Origin: Cephalotrichum gorgonifer
Taxonomy: Eukaryota > Ascomycota > Sordariomycetes > Microascales > Microascaceae
Direction of reading: 5' to 3'
NCBI GenBank assembly: GCA_900312665.1
Contig: ONZQ02000003.1
Coordinates: 206,648-270,647, forward strand
DNA: 64,000 nucleotides
This document shows positions 39,601 to 52,065 of this stretch, piece after piece; within the stretch, counting starts at the first letter, position 1, and every line of letters begins with the position of its first letter. The position numbers and the translations under genes are program-made. The notes below the pieces were generated by a model. The model was given only the letters and a program-made list of their open reading frames with translations. It had not been told where the DNA came from and made no database searches.

Positions 39601-41902
39601 ATGATTACTGGCTGGAAGGGGGAGAACAGAATATACACTTTGGCGCCGGGATTCTCTATCTCTCCTCTATAGCAGGGTCGGTCCCCCGATGATCTTAACA
39701 TACAAGTTGCACCCCTCCCCCCCTTCCCTCCCCCCGGCTTCTCCTTTGTGCCGGATATCGTTGACGCCCTGGCCCATCGCCATCGGTGATTCCGAGCCTG
39801 GGATTGATTGGGTGGCTGCGATGGGAGACACGTGGGGATGCAAGTGCTATCACGCCCATGTCAAGGCGAACCCCGGCAAGTGCTCGATCGGACAGGGTTC
39901 ATCTTTGGCTCGCGGAGGGTGATATCTTGCAGGAAGTACCACCATGCCTTGTCGCCCGCTACCTCCGAAGGGAATAAGGGGGTGGCGTGTTTTTCAACTC
40001 CTGGGCTCTCGGGTGTAAGAATTCGGCACTCGGGCTCAACCTTATCTCAGTGGGGAAGTGATGTGTCCCCCGTGACAAGGTCATTCCCCCGCGATGAGAG
40101 AGGTCGTCCCTCCGTGATGAAAACATGTCATATCGGGATCTCTAGATGTCCGCGCTTACGAGGGAAAACCAAGGGGGGGTGAGCATCCACAAGAACATGG
40201 GTCCCTTCTGCTCCCGCCAGGATCCCTAGATAGGCAGTCTTTTTTTTTTACATTTTCAGCAGTATTCAGCTCCTCTCCCGCTGCGGCCTTCCCGGAATAG
40301 AAGGTCCCGAATGCAGGCCAAACGAGGTTGAGGCCCAAAGCCGAACCGTGGCTAGAAATAGAAACGATTGATATTACATTTCGGGGGGAAGTGCCAGGGT
40401 TGGGGATTCCAGGCTGCTCTTTTTATTCTTTCTTTGCCCTTTGCTTCTCTTCGAAAACAGGGCGGGCGGGCCCATATTGATTGATACTGGGAGACGCCCA
40501 GAGAAGCGACAGGGTCGTGTAAGTGCGGCCGAATTTTATTTTTAGCCATCCAACCCGCGCCGCCCACCCGCCTTCCCGCCCCGTCAATCGGCTCCGATCT
40601 ACCAAAAACACATGCAAACACGCCCCCAAACCCACCCCGGGCGCAACCGCACACACTCTCTCACGCTGCCAACACAAAACATCCTTACACGTCCCCGGGC
40701 GACGATCCAAGCGTTGTTACAAGAAATATATATCTATATATATTTGGCCATGGCGCCAAGACCTTTTGAGATTATTCCCCGAATTAGTTTTGCGGATTTG
40801 TTGCTATATTAAGAAAAGTGTTGGGATAGGACCGCGGTCGCGGTCTCGCTTACTGCGACCTCACTCACACCTCCCACCCCGGAAAACAAAAATTGCGGGG
40901 AAAGGCGTATATATGTTTTCGGTGTACAGGTGCTTTCTTACTTTCTCTTAGTTTCTGTTCTATTCTTAACCTCCCACCCCCCCTTTACCTTCCCTACCCA
41001 GGTGGTGCACTGTCGGGACCTATGAATAGGAATTGAACCTTTTCCAGGGTTCTGCTTTCTCGTGACCCCCCTGGCTTGCTTTATAGATGAGGGGGGAGTG
41101 GGAAGATGAGAACGGGGTGGTACGGTTAATGACTTGGCTTGGGAGGGAGGTTGGGAAGCTGGGAGGTTGGGCAGTTGTTGGATCGTCGAGATAGGGTTGA
41201 CTGACCTGGGACGGTAGAATTGACCTGCCGTTTTTGTTCTCGTCTGTACGACTCCAAGCGGAGTGTTTCTAACATGTGTGAACACAAACAACTAAAAGTT
41301 TGCCTCAACCGGATAAACCTCCCCCCCGTGTCCTGCGCTGGTACGCGCTCCTCAAGCAGACGCCAGAGGAAGGAGGGAGGGACCGAAAAAATGTACGCTC
41401 ATCAAGTAGACGTCAGCGTGGAAGGGACACACCGAGACCTGCGGCCGTGATACTATATGATTTCTCATGGAGAGGGAGTTGTTTTTCTGACGGGTTTGAA
41501 CATCGTCAACTCCTCCTGGGTACAGAGCGGCCCCCATGTAAAAACCTCGGTGTCCGCAAGTTAGAGTCCGTAGATAACAAGAGGAAGGGGATGTCTTGCT
41601 TGGCTCACAGGGAGAAATGCCCTCAACCCACCGAGCACGCATGTACACAGACAGACACACACACACCTCGTAGAGTTGTCGAGATAGTCTCTTCTTCCTT
41701 CTTTACGCTAAAGACAACCACTCCACTGATGATCCATTATTCCCATTCCCCAGTCCTCTTCCCAACGCCCTAGAAACTCCCGGAGAGACAAAGTAGTTAT
41801 ACAAGACACAGCAAACCCCCGCAAGGCCGTAGAAACCCCCGTCCCGTACAGAACGACGCCGATAAACATATCCCCGGTGAGGAGAGGAGGGGACGAGGAA
41901 GA

Positions 41903-41929
41903 AGAGGAGGAGGAGGAGGAGGAGGAGGA
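41903..41929. repeat. Microsatellite (AGG)n next to (CTCA)n
   Basis: About nine AGG triplets, followed at 41938-41957 by CTCA tetramers that run into the SWC4 stop codon region. Confidence 0.9.
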
Positions 41930-41952
41930 CATAGTTCCACTCACTCACTCAC

Positions 41953-44031
41953 TCACTTCTTCAACCTCTTGGAACTCTTGTCGCTCGCGACGCTGAGCAC
42001 GCTCGCGCTCCGCTTATGCCCGCCACCCTCGGCCTTCAGCCTATCCTTATCCCCAGCCTCCTTCTCCTTCTCGTTGTCCTTCTCCTCAGCTTCCTTCTGA
42101 TTCGCGTTCACATTCTCCTCCATGTCCTTGTCTTTCTCCTTCTCCTGCTCCTTGTCCTTCTGTTGCTCCTGCTGCTTGTCCTTCTCCTGCTCCTCCTTCT
42201 CTGTCTCCTTCTCCTTCTCTTGCTCCTTGTCCTCTTCCTTCTCCTTCTCCTTTTCTTTCTCCGCATCCTTCTCCTTCTCCTTGTCCTGCCCCGCCTCCGG
42301 CTTCTTCTCCTTCTCCTTCTCGCCCTCCTTGCTCGTATTGGCCGTAGCAGCAGCCTCCCCCCCATTATCCGCCTTCGCGCCCTCCTTGACAGCCTTCTTC
42401 CCCCCACCGCTCTTCTCCTCCCTCAGCGCCTTCTTCTGCCTCTCGACCTTGAGCTCGGCGTCCAGCTTGTCCGCCTGCTTCCTCACGTCCAGCAGCGTGA
42501 TGATCCCCGCCAGCAGCCTCTCGTACTGCACCGTCACCGCCGTCGTCGGCATCGGCAGCCTGGCCGGGAACTCGAGCTCCGTCAGCACGTTCGTGATCCG
42601 CAGCTGCATCTGCCCCGACCGCTGGCTGAACAGCTTGTTGATGCGCTCCGTGCGGAACGTCGGCCCGGACGACAGCCTGTCGTGGTACGTCACCCCGTAG
42701 ATCACCTGGTCCGCCTCCGACAGCTTCTTCTTCTCCTGCAGCGCCGCCGCCTTCTTGCCCGCCGCCGTCGTCGGCGTCGGCGTCGCCTGCTGCGCCGGCC
42801 CCACGCTGCTCGAGTCCCTGCGATTACCGCCCGACGCGCCCGCCGCCGCCGCCGTCGTCGCCGCTATACTGTCACGCCGACTCGCCGCCGCAGCACCAGA
42901 GGCGGCGGCGGCGGCGGCGGCGGATCCTTCCGCGGGGGTGGCCGATGATCCGCCAGCGGCCGTGGCGGGACTGGCGCTCTCGCCCGCCGCCGCCGCCGCG
43001 AGCGACCTCCGCTTCTTGGACTTGTCGGCGGCCAGGAGGGTCTGCAGCAGGGACTGCAGACCGGCGCTCGACTTGAAGCTGCTTATGTCCTGGTCCGTAT
43101 GCGGGTAGTCGAGCCGGCGATACAGCTCGCGGCGCTCCTCGTTGAACCTCTCGTTGCGCGCCATGATGCGGCGCACCTCGACGAGGAGCGACTCCTCCTC
43201 CTTGGCCTCCTCCCGCGACCGATGCAGGAAGCCCGCGGCGTACGTCTTGCGCGCCGCCTCGGTGGCCGGGTCGAAGTTGCTCATGATCGTGTACAGGCTC
43301 TTCTCCCCTTCCGTCATGTACTGCTCCGGCTTCTGTACCACCATCATCTTCGACGCCACCTCGTAGTACCTCGCCTTGAGGTCCTCCATGCTCCGCTCCT
43401 TGGACGCTGGGATGACCGCCTTACTCTCATCTCCGTCGGCCCCCGCCTCCCCGTCGGCCGCCGGCGGCGAGTACTCGTATCTGTCCCATATTAGGGGCCA
43501 CCGTAGGTCGTAGTCCTTGGCCAGCGAAAGCAGGTAATCCGTCTCCTCCTTGGTCCAGTCCTCGCTCCGCAGGTTCAGCCGGTACTGGTCGTCGCTGTAC
43601 TGCGGCACGGAGACCCGCACGCCGTACTTCGCAAACGACGAGTCCTCCATCTCCTCCTCCTTCTTGTCCGGCCCGGCCCCCTCCATCTCCTGGTCGTCGT
43701 CCCCCCGCGCGGCCGCGTCCGCATCAGCCCCCGCGACGGCGCTGACCGGCTTCTGCCGCCAGTGCCTCAGGACCAGGGTCCGGTCCTCGCGCGCGGAGTT
43801 CCTGAAGGGCCTCTGCTCCCACCGTGCCGCGGGCTGCTTGCTTATGAGCCGCTTCTTCTTGAAGGTGACCTCGGGCGCGATCACAATGGGGTGGTCGCCA
43901 CCGAGGCTCTGGACTTCGCGCGCGAGGCCCTTGAGGTTTGGCCGGGTGCCACCGGCCTTGGATTTCTTGGAGGGTCGGGGGATGCCATCTGTAGGGAGGT
44001 TGAAGACGTCTCGGAGGTCGGAAGACGCCAT
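41953..44031 (-). CDS. SWC4: SWR1-complex / NuA4 subunit Swc4 (DMAP1 family)
   Basis: Chromatin protein shared by the SWR1 (H2A.Z deposition) and NuA4 (histone acetyltransferase) complexes. It is a single exon of 692 aa. The N-terminus MASSDLRDVFNLPTDG and the SANT/Myb-like segment around residues 150-195 (SEDWTKEETDYLLSLAKDYD, then RWPLIWDRYEY) are diagnostic for DMAP1/Swc4. A conserved central part (YGVTYHDRLSSGP..., FRTERINKLFSQR...) corresponds to the DMAP1 C-terminal domain near 440-540. Oddities: Ala/Ser/Thr low-complexity tracts from GCC-type triplet repeats (plus-strand 42837-42990) and a final stretch of about 115 residues made almost only of Lys, Glu, Asp and Gln, ending in a basic KRLKK. 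It starts divergently from the p24 gene. Confidence 0.94.
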   Translation of the reverse strand: MASSDLRDVFNLPTDGIPRPSKKSKAGGTRPNLKGLAREVQSLGGDHPIVIAPEVTFKKKRLISKQPAARWEQRPFRNSAREDRTLVLRHWRQKPVSAVAGADADAAARGDDDQEMEGAGPDKKEEEMEDSSFAKYGVRVSVPQYSDDQYRLNLRSEDWTKEETDYLLSLAKDYDLRWPLIWDRYEYSPPAADGEAGADGDESKAVIPASKERSMEDLKARYYEVASKMMVVQKPEQYMTEGEKSLYTIMSNFDPATEAARKTYAAGFLHRSREEAKEEESLLVEVRRIMARNERFNEERRELYRRLDYPHTDQDISSFKSSAGLQSLLQTLLAADKSKKRRSLAAAAAGESASPATAAGGSSATPAEGSAAAAAAASGAAAASRRDSIAATTAAAAGASGGNRRDSSSVGPAQQATPTPTTAAGKKAAALQEKKKLSEADQVIYGVTYHDRLSSGPTFRTERINKLFSQRSGQMQLRITNVLTELEFPARLPMPTTAVTVQYERLLAGIITLLDVRKQADKLDAELKVERQKKALREEKSGGGKKAVKEGAKADNGGEAAATANTSKEGEKEKEKKPEAGQDKEKEKDAEKEKEKEKEEDKEQEKEKETEKEEQEKDKQQEQQKDKEQEKEKDKDMEENVNANQKEAEEKDNEKEKEAGDKDRLKAEGGGHKRSASVLSVASDKSSKRLKK

Positions 44032-44657
44032 GTTGAGGGATTGGAGGGTTTCGTCGTTTCTTAAGATTGGTTCTCGGGGGTTGGGTGGTGGGCGACGACC
44101 TTCTCTCGTCGTCTTCGTCGCAAGGTAGTATCGCGCACGGGCGCTCGAGAAGCGCGCTTCACTCTGGGTTCATTCGGGGAGAGGTGCGGGATGGGGGAGG
44201 TTGATCCGCAGTAGACGATGGCGAGATGTGTTTCGAGATGCTGGGTTAGCACTGTTGGTTAAAACGGGGTGGCACTTAATATTTAGTACGACCAAGCACG
44301 AGTAGTTAAATCGTGATTGAAAAGTGAAGGAAGGCGCGCTGTGTAAAGTGTGTCGCGAACCGACAATTTACCGGCACCACCTCGCGCGCCCCACAGCCTG
44401 AGCTGCCCAGCTGTCAATGACAATCAGCACGTGACTCCCCTATCAACCCCTGGCCTGAATTCTCGAACGTGGCAGCTTCAACTGACTACGGCGCTGAGAA
44501 CGGGTCGAAGGCCAAGCTTCGAAGCTAAAAACGACGGCACCTCCACATATCCCCTTTTGCAACCCCCCGGATACCACAACCCATAATTGGAACCCGTTCC
44601 GTTCGACAGAAACCCTCGGCAGCTCGAGAAGAGAGAAACCCTCCCCCCCCCAAAAAG
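44032..44657. promoter_or_regulatory. Shared divergent promoter SWC4 / p24 gene
   Basis: 626 bp between divergent start codons with no coding sequence; must contain both promoters. A C-run sits just before the p24 ATG. Confidence 0.5.
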
Positions 44658-45604
44658 ATGCGCTCCTTCTTCCCCCTACTAGCGCTGGGCGGCGTCGCCC
44701 AGGCGCTCTACTTCTACATCGACGGAACCCAGCCGCGGTGCTTCGTCGAGGAGCTGCCCAAGGACACGCTCGTGGTGGGCGACTACAAGGCCGAGGAGTG
44801 GGATGACAAGCAGAGGGCGTGGACGTCGCACTCGGGCATCAGCCTCTACATATCCGTTGACGTATGTATAACACTCTGTTCCTCTAAGCCCCCCCCCCCC
44901 TTTTTCTTTCCCCGTTACTTGCTTTCTCTTCCCACTGGCCCTTCCTTCCCTTCCTCCGCTAACATGGGATAAAATAACACAGGAAATCTTCGACAACGAC
45001 CACCGCGTCGTCTCCCAGCGCGGCGCCCAGGACGGCCGCTTCACCTTCACGGCCGCCGACGCGGGCGACCACCGCCTCTGCTTCACGCCCTCGTCGACGA
45101 GCGGCCGCGCCGCCTGGCAGAGCGCCAAGAGCGCCAACGGCGGGATACGGCTGCACCTCGACCTCGCCATCGGCGAGACCAGCGAGATTGACTCCAAGGA
45201 CAAGAACAAGATCGACGACATCGTGACGCGCATCAAGGACCTGAACGCGCGGTTGGGCGACGTGAGGAGGGAGCAGGTCTTCCAGAGGGTGAGTTTTCTT
45301 TCCCCCTCCCCCCCCCCCCCCCCTTCTTCTTTTCCCCCTTTTTCCCCTTGACCTACTCCATTGGGAGATCTCCCCCCCTTTGCTTGCTCTAGGAGCGGAG
45401 AAAAAAGACCTATAAACTGGCCGGAATGCTAACGACGGCCGGGAAACCTTCTAGGAGCGAGAGGCCGACTTCCGAGACCAATCCGAAGCGACAAACTCCC
45501 GCGTCGTCCGCTGGATCCTCTTCCAGCTCGTCGTCATGGGCTGCACCTGCGTCTGGCAGCTCTCCCACCTCCGCTCCTTCTTCATCAAGCAGAAGCTTAC
45601 GTAG
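44658..45604 (+). CDS. p24 (emp24/gp25L/GOLD) family ER-Golgi cargo receptor, Erp1/Erp5-like
   Basis: p24 proteins cycle between ER and Golgi in COPII/COPI vesicles and sort cargo such as GPI proteins. Exons 44658-44861, 44983-45288 and 45455-45604 give 219 aa, normal for the family; both introns are phase 0 with CTAAC branch sites. Signal peptide at 1-16 (cleavage after VAQA). The GOLD domain follows, starting LYFYIDGTQPRCFVEELPKD, with its two conserved cysteines. A coiled coil (KIDDIVTRIKDLNARLGDVR) precedes one transmembrane segment (WILFQLVVMGCTCVWQL). The short tail RSFFIKQKLT carries the FF pair for COPII and a lysine sorting signal. The YFYIDG start and ELPKDT resemble the alpha-type Erp1/5/6 group; which member is uncertain. 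Confidence 0.93.
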
Positions 45605-47509
45605 ACGGGCTGCCCCCTCAAACGTCCACTTATTTTCTTTTTTTTTTTTCGTTTTGCGCGCGCTCTCTCTCTTCACGACTGTATCCGGGAGTTTTCATGC
45701 TAGTTTCTGATCTGTGGGGATGGGTGACGTGGGCTAGAAGGGGGGTTGCATGGCTGGATTCTTGTTAATGGGAAAAACGGGGGTGGAAGGTGGAATATGG
45801 GTGTTGTGTCTTGGCTGTGGATAAAGAGGGGACGGGAACGGGGCGAGGAGACGAAACCGTTTCGTGTGGTTTAGCTGTCTCCTCGCCCTCTGCATTTGAT
45901 GTATTATAAGCCGTAGAAATACGATGGAGAATACCGCCACCTCTATCCCCACGGGAGCGTTCCTTCGTAGGTCCGTATCCTCTCCCACGCCGGCTTCCTA
46001 TATTTGGCAGAAGGCCCACGAAATAGTCATCCTGTACAGAGTAGATACTCCTTGAAGTCCTTCCCCCCGGTACCCCTAGCCTTGGCTCTTGGGACCTTAC
46101 CCTCAGATACATACGTCTCCCTACTCGAAAGCCATGATCGCGACGTCCAGTGTCGTTAGGAAAGCAGGGTGAGTAACAGAATGGGTTCAACACTCATGCT
46201 AGCTGCCCGCCCCACCTTGACTAGTTTAATGTTATATATTCCACCTATTGTATGCACCAGACCCCCTTTTCTCTCTCTTCCAGTGCAGCATGGTCTTCGC
46301 TCCCGTATACTCGCAATGCTATAGTTACACTAGCAAGCAAATACGGCACACCAGGTTGTTTTCCTCCCTCGGTGCAACGCACTCGAAGCGAAAACGCAAA
46401 CCAACAAGTAGAAACACGAACGAAGTCTCCGTCTACCCACCCCCTCCCTCCCTATACACCCTCATACTCACCCCGAACCCTTTTCGCTTTCCCCAAACAC
46501 CCAAAAAAAAACACCCTCAAAGGACTAAGGAAAGGTATTAGAATTTTAGCTCCGTTTATTTTGCTCCCGACACGCTAGTCTTTGTGTTATGTGCAACAGA
46601 GAAGAAGGAGACCAAGGAAATATATGCTAGGACACTAGTGATGCGACAGAAAGACTGTAAATGAAAAATGAAAAACCCCTCAACACCCACCACCATACAA
46701 CAAGAAAACAGACGGTTGGGCGAGAGAAACCATAAACGCCGTGTCTCCCACGATTCATCATCTCCTTAGCGGTACGTCCATACCATCAGGTCGGACCGTA
46801 CCGCCTCGATCCACAAGACATTACCCACGTCCTCTATACCACCTCTCTCTCCATATCCACACCCGCTGCTGCTCCCCCAATTGTCGCTCCGTGGCCGCAC
46901 AAATGGTTGGTATTATCCAACGATACCAGATCCCAGTTATCGACTGGAGACGAAAAAGGGAGCTCGCAAGAACCAAGGCAGGCCACGGTGCGACGCCGAT
47001 GATAAAAACACACAACAGGCTCCCGAGAAGGGAAAAAAAAAGAGAGCCGATGTACCTGGTAAGTCGTTGCAATGCCAGAACGCAAGAGGTCGACGCCCAA
47101 GATAAAGAAAATTGAAGACGACAAAATGCTGCTCGAAACATTATACGCAAACGAGTGCTTCACAAAGAAATGCCATCCGACGCCAGAACAAATGATCGTC
47201 ACGATCGTTACCGGGTGGTGGTCCACGAGGCCGAGGAAGGGTGAGGATTCGGTGATGGAGCTTAGGCGTTGAAGCTAGCAGTCCTGGACAGGCGTATCGC
47301 TGACCCGCGAAGACGGCAACCCATTTGATGATGCGACGAGGATCTGTCAACCTATCGCGTGGAGAAGTTCGCCGGAGCGTCTGCCCGGCCAACTCTCATG
47401 TACACGATTCGCAAAGAATGGGCGGCCATACTAGCAGCGCAGCAAAACAGAGAAGGATGCCGAGAAACCAAGTACGGCCGAGGACACCGTACCCACTCTC
47501 TCAAGGCGA
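45605..47509. other. Convergent spacer p24 / casein kinase I
   Basis: 1.9 kb between two stop codons, no gene with recognisable features. It is long for a convergent spacer, so long 3' UTRs or a missed small gene are possible. A 142-codon minus-strand open frame (45765-46193) has no family resemblance. Confidence 0.55.
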
Positions 47510-49134
47510 CTAGCCGCAGCAGAGCATCTTCATGAACTTCTGGAATCCAGTGGGCTCGGGCTCCGCTGCCACGTTCTGGCGGGCGGCGCCAGTCTGGGGC
47601 TGCTGAGCCATGTGGGGCGGCTGAAGCGTCGACCTGGGCAGGTTCTGGGTGCTATTCTGGAACTGGGCCTGGGTCGAGCCGTTCGGCGTCGGCATGCCCT
47701 GGTGACCCCCCACCCCGTTGCCCATCGGCGCGGATAGCGCGCCGGGGGCGTTTGACCGATCTCGGGGTTTGTTCAGCTGTTTGATCGGTGAAGGAGGGGG
47801 GGGTTGCGCGGCGTTTAAACGGCCGACTGTGAGGTTCTGTTGCTGCTGGTGAGGAGAGGAGGTTGGCATATGGCGACTCCCGTGAAGGTCCACCTGGGAC
47901 GGGCCGAGCCTGGCGTTCGGGTTGTGCATGTTGTACCCCGCGCCATGCTTCCCCGAGTCCCACCCCTTTCCCGACTCCGAGGGTACCTTGTCCCAGTCGT
48001 ACTCGCCGTCCTCTACGCCGCCGATGTTGTGGAGCGCCTGGGTGAAGAGATCGCGCAGGTAGTCGTAGTCGGGCGTGTCCTCGAAGCCGAGGTTGCGCAC
48101 GTAGGTGAGGTACTTGTTGAACTCCTCGGGGAATCCCTCGCAGAGATCCTTGATGACGGTCGTCTGCTTCTTCTCGCCAATCTTCTCGTACTTCTGCTTG
48201 TTCGTAGCAGCCTTCAGCCCCTGCCAGGGGAGACCGCCGCGAAGGAAGTACATGAAGACGTGACCGAGCGCCTCCAGATCATCACGTCGCGATTGTTCCC
48301 TGCCGAGATGGGTGTTGATGCTCATGTACCTAGCGGTTCCGGACAAAGACTTCCTCTCACGATAGGGGATGTGTTGCTTCGTCTTCGGGTCGCGGTACTG
48401 CTTCGCCATGCCGAAATCGACGACGTGGACGACGTTGGCAACCTTTGACTTGGGGCGGCCAACGAGGAAGTTGTCGGGCTTGATGTCGCGGTAGATCAGG
48501 TTCTTCTCGTGAATAGTTTGGACCCTCGAGAGCTAGAGATGATTGTTAGTATACTGGCGGAAGGCGACCGGATGTTTGATAAAGACTCGTGTTCAAAAAT
48601 AAGACGTACCATCTGCTTGGCCACCATGACAACTGTCTTGATGCTGAACCTCCTCCCACATCGGTCAAAGAGGTCCTCGAGCGAGGGCCCTAGCAAGTCG
48701 ATGACGAGTATGTTGTGCAGGCCTTCTTGACCGAAATAATAGACATTGGGAATGCCAGCTGTCGCACATTATCGTCAGGATATCAGTCCGAAAAAACAAC
48801 ATTTGCTGCCGACAGGCAGGATTGCGGAACTTACGACATCCGACCAGGATCTTGTAGGTTCGGTACTCGTCCCGGAGTTGGGGTGCATCGCTTTTCCGGG
48901 GTTCCTAGAATCGAGCAAGGTCAGCCACTGACGCGAAACTGGTAGATGGCACTCGAAGGATTCGAGGCCATTGTTCATCCGTCGGGAGGGAAACAATCGA
49001 CTCACAAATTTGATGGCGACTTGTTGGTTGTTGAGCAGATTGGTGCCTTCGAAAATGACACCGAAGGATCCCTCACCAATCTTCTTGCCCACTCTGTAGT
49101 GCACGCCGACGACGTTGGACGATGAAGACGCCAT
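47510..49134 (-). CDS. yck1: Casein kinase I, plasma-membrane (Yck1/2) type
   Basis: Serine/threonine kinase of the CK1 family; the Yck type acts at the plasma membrane in nutrient sensing, endocytosis and morphogenesis. Exons 49134-49006, 48904-48835, 48758-48610 and 48532-47510 give about 456 aa. Kinase features: glycine loop IGEGSFGVIFEG, Lys42 in VAIKF, catalytic loop YRDIKPDN (Asp132), DFG (Asp155), and CK1-specific RYMSINTHLGREQSRRDD. The C-terminal 130 residues are Gln/Pro/Asn-rich and end in MLCCG: the twin Cys near the end is the palmitoylation signal that separates Yck-type from Hrr25-type kinases. All introns have good donors, and the last has a TACTAAC branch site. Paralogue number is not testable here. 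Confidence 0.93.
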
Positions 49135-51000
49135 TTTGTTGGTAGGTGGCTAACGACGGATAATCCTTACGCGTAAATCGGAGGAAAGGAGAATGAAGTG
49201 TCGAGACGGAGACGAAGATTCGGTGGGCGTTCCGGAATTGACAACGGACGATGGACGACGAAAGGATTGGTTGAGCAGCTAGGCTCTCGTAGTTGAGGCG
49301 GCGGAGAGGTTTCGCTATCTCGAATTCGACGGGAGACTGGGGCTGTTAGTTAAACCACCATCACAGAGTGCCACAGATGGCGTGTAGGAACGTTGCCCGA
49401 TAATCGGTTAATGCATGAACGCGAGGGCGGGAGATAGGTTTTTGATTTGCCTGGGGGGTGGTTGGAGTTATGTCGCGGGAGAGGGAAAGGCGGTGGCGAG
49501 GCAGATTCGGATTGGGGATACAGGCTAGAGACGAGTGGACACGGGGGGGCGTCTGGGTGCCAAAGGGGCACAATTTTTCCCCGTCCCCCAGAAAACGAAT
49601 GTACAAGTGCTGACTCTCTACTCCTAGGCCGCCCCGTTTCCAGGCACCGCTAAATCGAGGGTGCACATATATGTACGCTAGCCTAGCGAACCACGACACG
49701 AGTTGAACTTACTTTGTCCTACTATTGCGAATATGGAGCCGAATAGTTGCCGGAAAAGGTAGGCGATTGGGAACGTGACGCGGCTCAGCCTGCTGTTGAC
49801 AAAGTACGAATACTCTTTTTGCTAAGTCGAGAGCTGGCGATTGATGATTGACGGGGCACCGAAGGCGGAGGGAAGGCGGTGAGGGTGTGGATGTGGATGT
49901 GGGTGGTGTGGGTGTATGGGCGTAGTGTGTGTGGGTGGCGAGGGAGATCGGGTGGAATGGCGCTGATGGTCGGGCTTGTCCGTGAGAAAGGGGTCTCGAA
50001 AAGTTCCACGCTTGGAAAATCGGCTACGGGTGGTACACTGAGCCGTAGGGATTTCGGAAAAGTAGCTGGTCCACCTGGCACATCGAATTGGCGAGCAAAC
50101 CAAGAGCAGAACACGAGGTTCGATTGCGTCTCGTGCTGGAGTTGTGGTTGCAGCCTGGCGGTGAGAGAGGTTGAGGAGGAGGTGGAGGAGGAGGAGGGAA
50201 GGAAAAGGGCAAGAGAAGAGAGGAAGGAAATGGGAGAGTAAGAATGGGGTGAGGTAACTAGAACTCGGGAGGTGACAGGTGCCAGGGTGCCAGGGTACCG
50301 CTGTGGTGAGTTGATTTCTACGCACGGTACGCTGCAATACAAGCGGCACGGAACTAAAATTGCGGTGGAATTGGGGAGAGGGCCGTCCCCTTTTCGAGTA
50401 CCACTGCGGAAGAGGGACTTAATTCAGGTACCAATTTCCGATAAGCGCGATAGAGTTAGCCTGCCGTTGGCAAGTAGCGCGGCGGATGTTGAGGCGGGCT
50501 GGGAGAGGGAAGGAGGAACCAACCTGTTGTGGCCGACTGTATACAGTATGTACTGTACTATATACCTCTCAAGGTGGAGTGGACATCTCCGGCTGTGAGG
50601 TGGTTGGTGGATCGCCCTGAGTGGACGAACATGTAGAACGCCACGGCAGCAGCAACGGTGATGCTGCAAGTGTTGTTGGTCGCCCAATATAATTAAAAAG
50701 TCGTATAATAGGCCCATGGCATGCTGCAGAGCTCACTGATCCACGGGCCCTGTATTCTATGCAGGTTCTGAGAGCTCTGTGCACGGCTACCCACCGCACT
50801 GCATCAAAAGCTCAGCTCGACCAATGCGAAGTAGTCGGGACTTTGGTGCGAGAAGACGGCCTGCATCGACCTTTGCCAAGCATAAGCCCGAACCCGCTCC
50901 TGGATAAGTACTGCAATGGATGTCACATCGTACTCGCACTTGTATTTACCCCGAGGGGAAAAGCTGGCTCCGTACTCCAAAAATACACCGATAGCCACGG

Positions 51001-51028
51001 CTACGAGCATGAGTACGAGTACAAGTAG
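51001..51028. repeat. TACGAG/TACAAG cluster of the dispersed repeat
   Basis: Consecutive units of the form CATGAG, TACGAG, TACAAG. Confidence 0.7.
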
Positions 51029-52045
51029 GTAGCTTCCTGGCGGGCTATGCTATCAGCAATGCGGGCGTGTGTGTTAATGCACTAAAGATAGCCTAATTGA
51101 ATATTTTATACGAGTATGGCGCTTGTTCCTGAAATAATTCCATGTGATTCTCGTGTATGATGATACGATCAGGACTGGGAAAAATACTAGTACGAGTATG
51201 TGCAGGATCGAATTAAGCCATGTCTCAGGCAACGTCCTGGATGATCATCGACGCAGGTAGTACAAATAGGGCCAGCGAGGCAGGGTGTGCCGCCACCGCC
51301 CGTTGCTGCTCAGATCAATGCGTGTCTTTACCAGCATGAGCACGATATGTCGGCTTTGTCGATAGTTTTCATCCTCCGCGCCTATCCCCCATCCGTCGTC
51401 CATCTTCGTGTTGCCCTTCTCACTGTGATCGTACGTAATATTTGTGCTCGTATTATTATTACAGGCACCGTGCTGGGCAAGGCCGAAGGAAACCCCCCCG
51501 TCAGATGCTAATTTCGAGGCCACAAACATCGCTCTGCAGCCTGCAGGGACAGGGGGGCACAGGACCCATACTAGTAACTATCGACCGACCGACCGCGGGT
51601 GGAGCGGCTCCCAGGCCCTGCCAATCCAGTGTCAGGTCGCTGTGATGAGCTCGGCACGGGGCCATTGACAATGCCACCCTCTTGGACGCGGGACAGTCGA
51701 CTGTTCCGGCCGGAGTTGACGTTTCCCCCCGGGCCCTCCGAACAAGTGTCAGTGTGTGTGCCGTTTTTTGTTCTCTTCCTGGACGAGTATATTGCTCGAT
51801 TGATCAATCGCTTGATTAATGAACTTTCGGAGAGGGGCTGGCTTTTAAAATTTTCCGACGATCGGGGGGGGCGCCAGGGTGGCTGGGAGGTTGGTTCTAT
51901 TACTTGGGCATGTATAGGACGCTGTTTATTTCCCGGTGTCTTCAAGCAGGCGCGGAATTGAGGACAGAGTGATCGACCTTGCGTCAAAGCATGGACGTGT
52001 GGCTACGGAAGTCGGACTCGAGAGTCTCACGGCTCCAGCTTCCTT

Positions 52046-52065
52046 NNNNNNNNNNNNNNNNNNNN
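52046..52065. other. Assembly gap (20 N)
   Basis: Twenty undetermined bases followed by about 16 C. True size unknown; the poly-C probably caused the break. Confidence 0.98.

Larger units (their letters stand above)
28062..41952. other. 13.9 kb gene desert
   Basis: I find no supportable gene, RNA or intact mobile element. Open frames are short, overlapping on both strands and without family features. Contents: promoter side of the acetyltransferase fusion gene (28062-29000); a GTGAGA microsatellite (29741-29770); G-runs (36096-36110); GGA repeats (36585-36607 and 41903-41929); many TACTTG/TACGAG-type clusters (30504-30520, 32204-32230, 34890-34920, 35312-35354, 37319-37352). The last part is the 3' flank of SWC4. 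A diverged transposon or fast-evolving orphan gene could be missed by eye. Confidence 0.5.

Noticed and set aside
42016..42948. 310-codon plus-strand open frame rich in Leu/Arg
   Set aside because: It is the antisense of the Lys/Glu and Ala repeats of SWC4, whose family features on the minus strand are clear.
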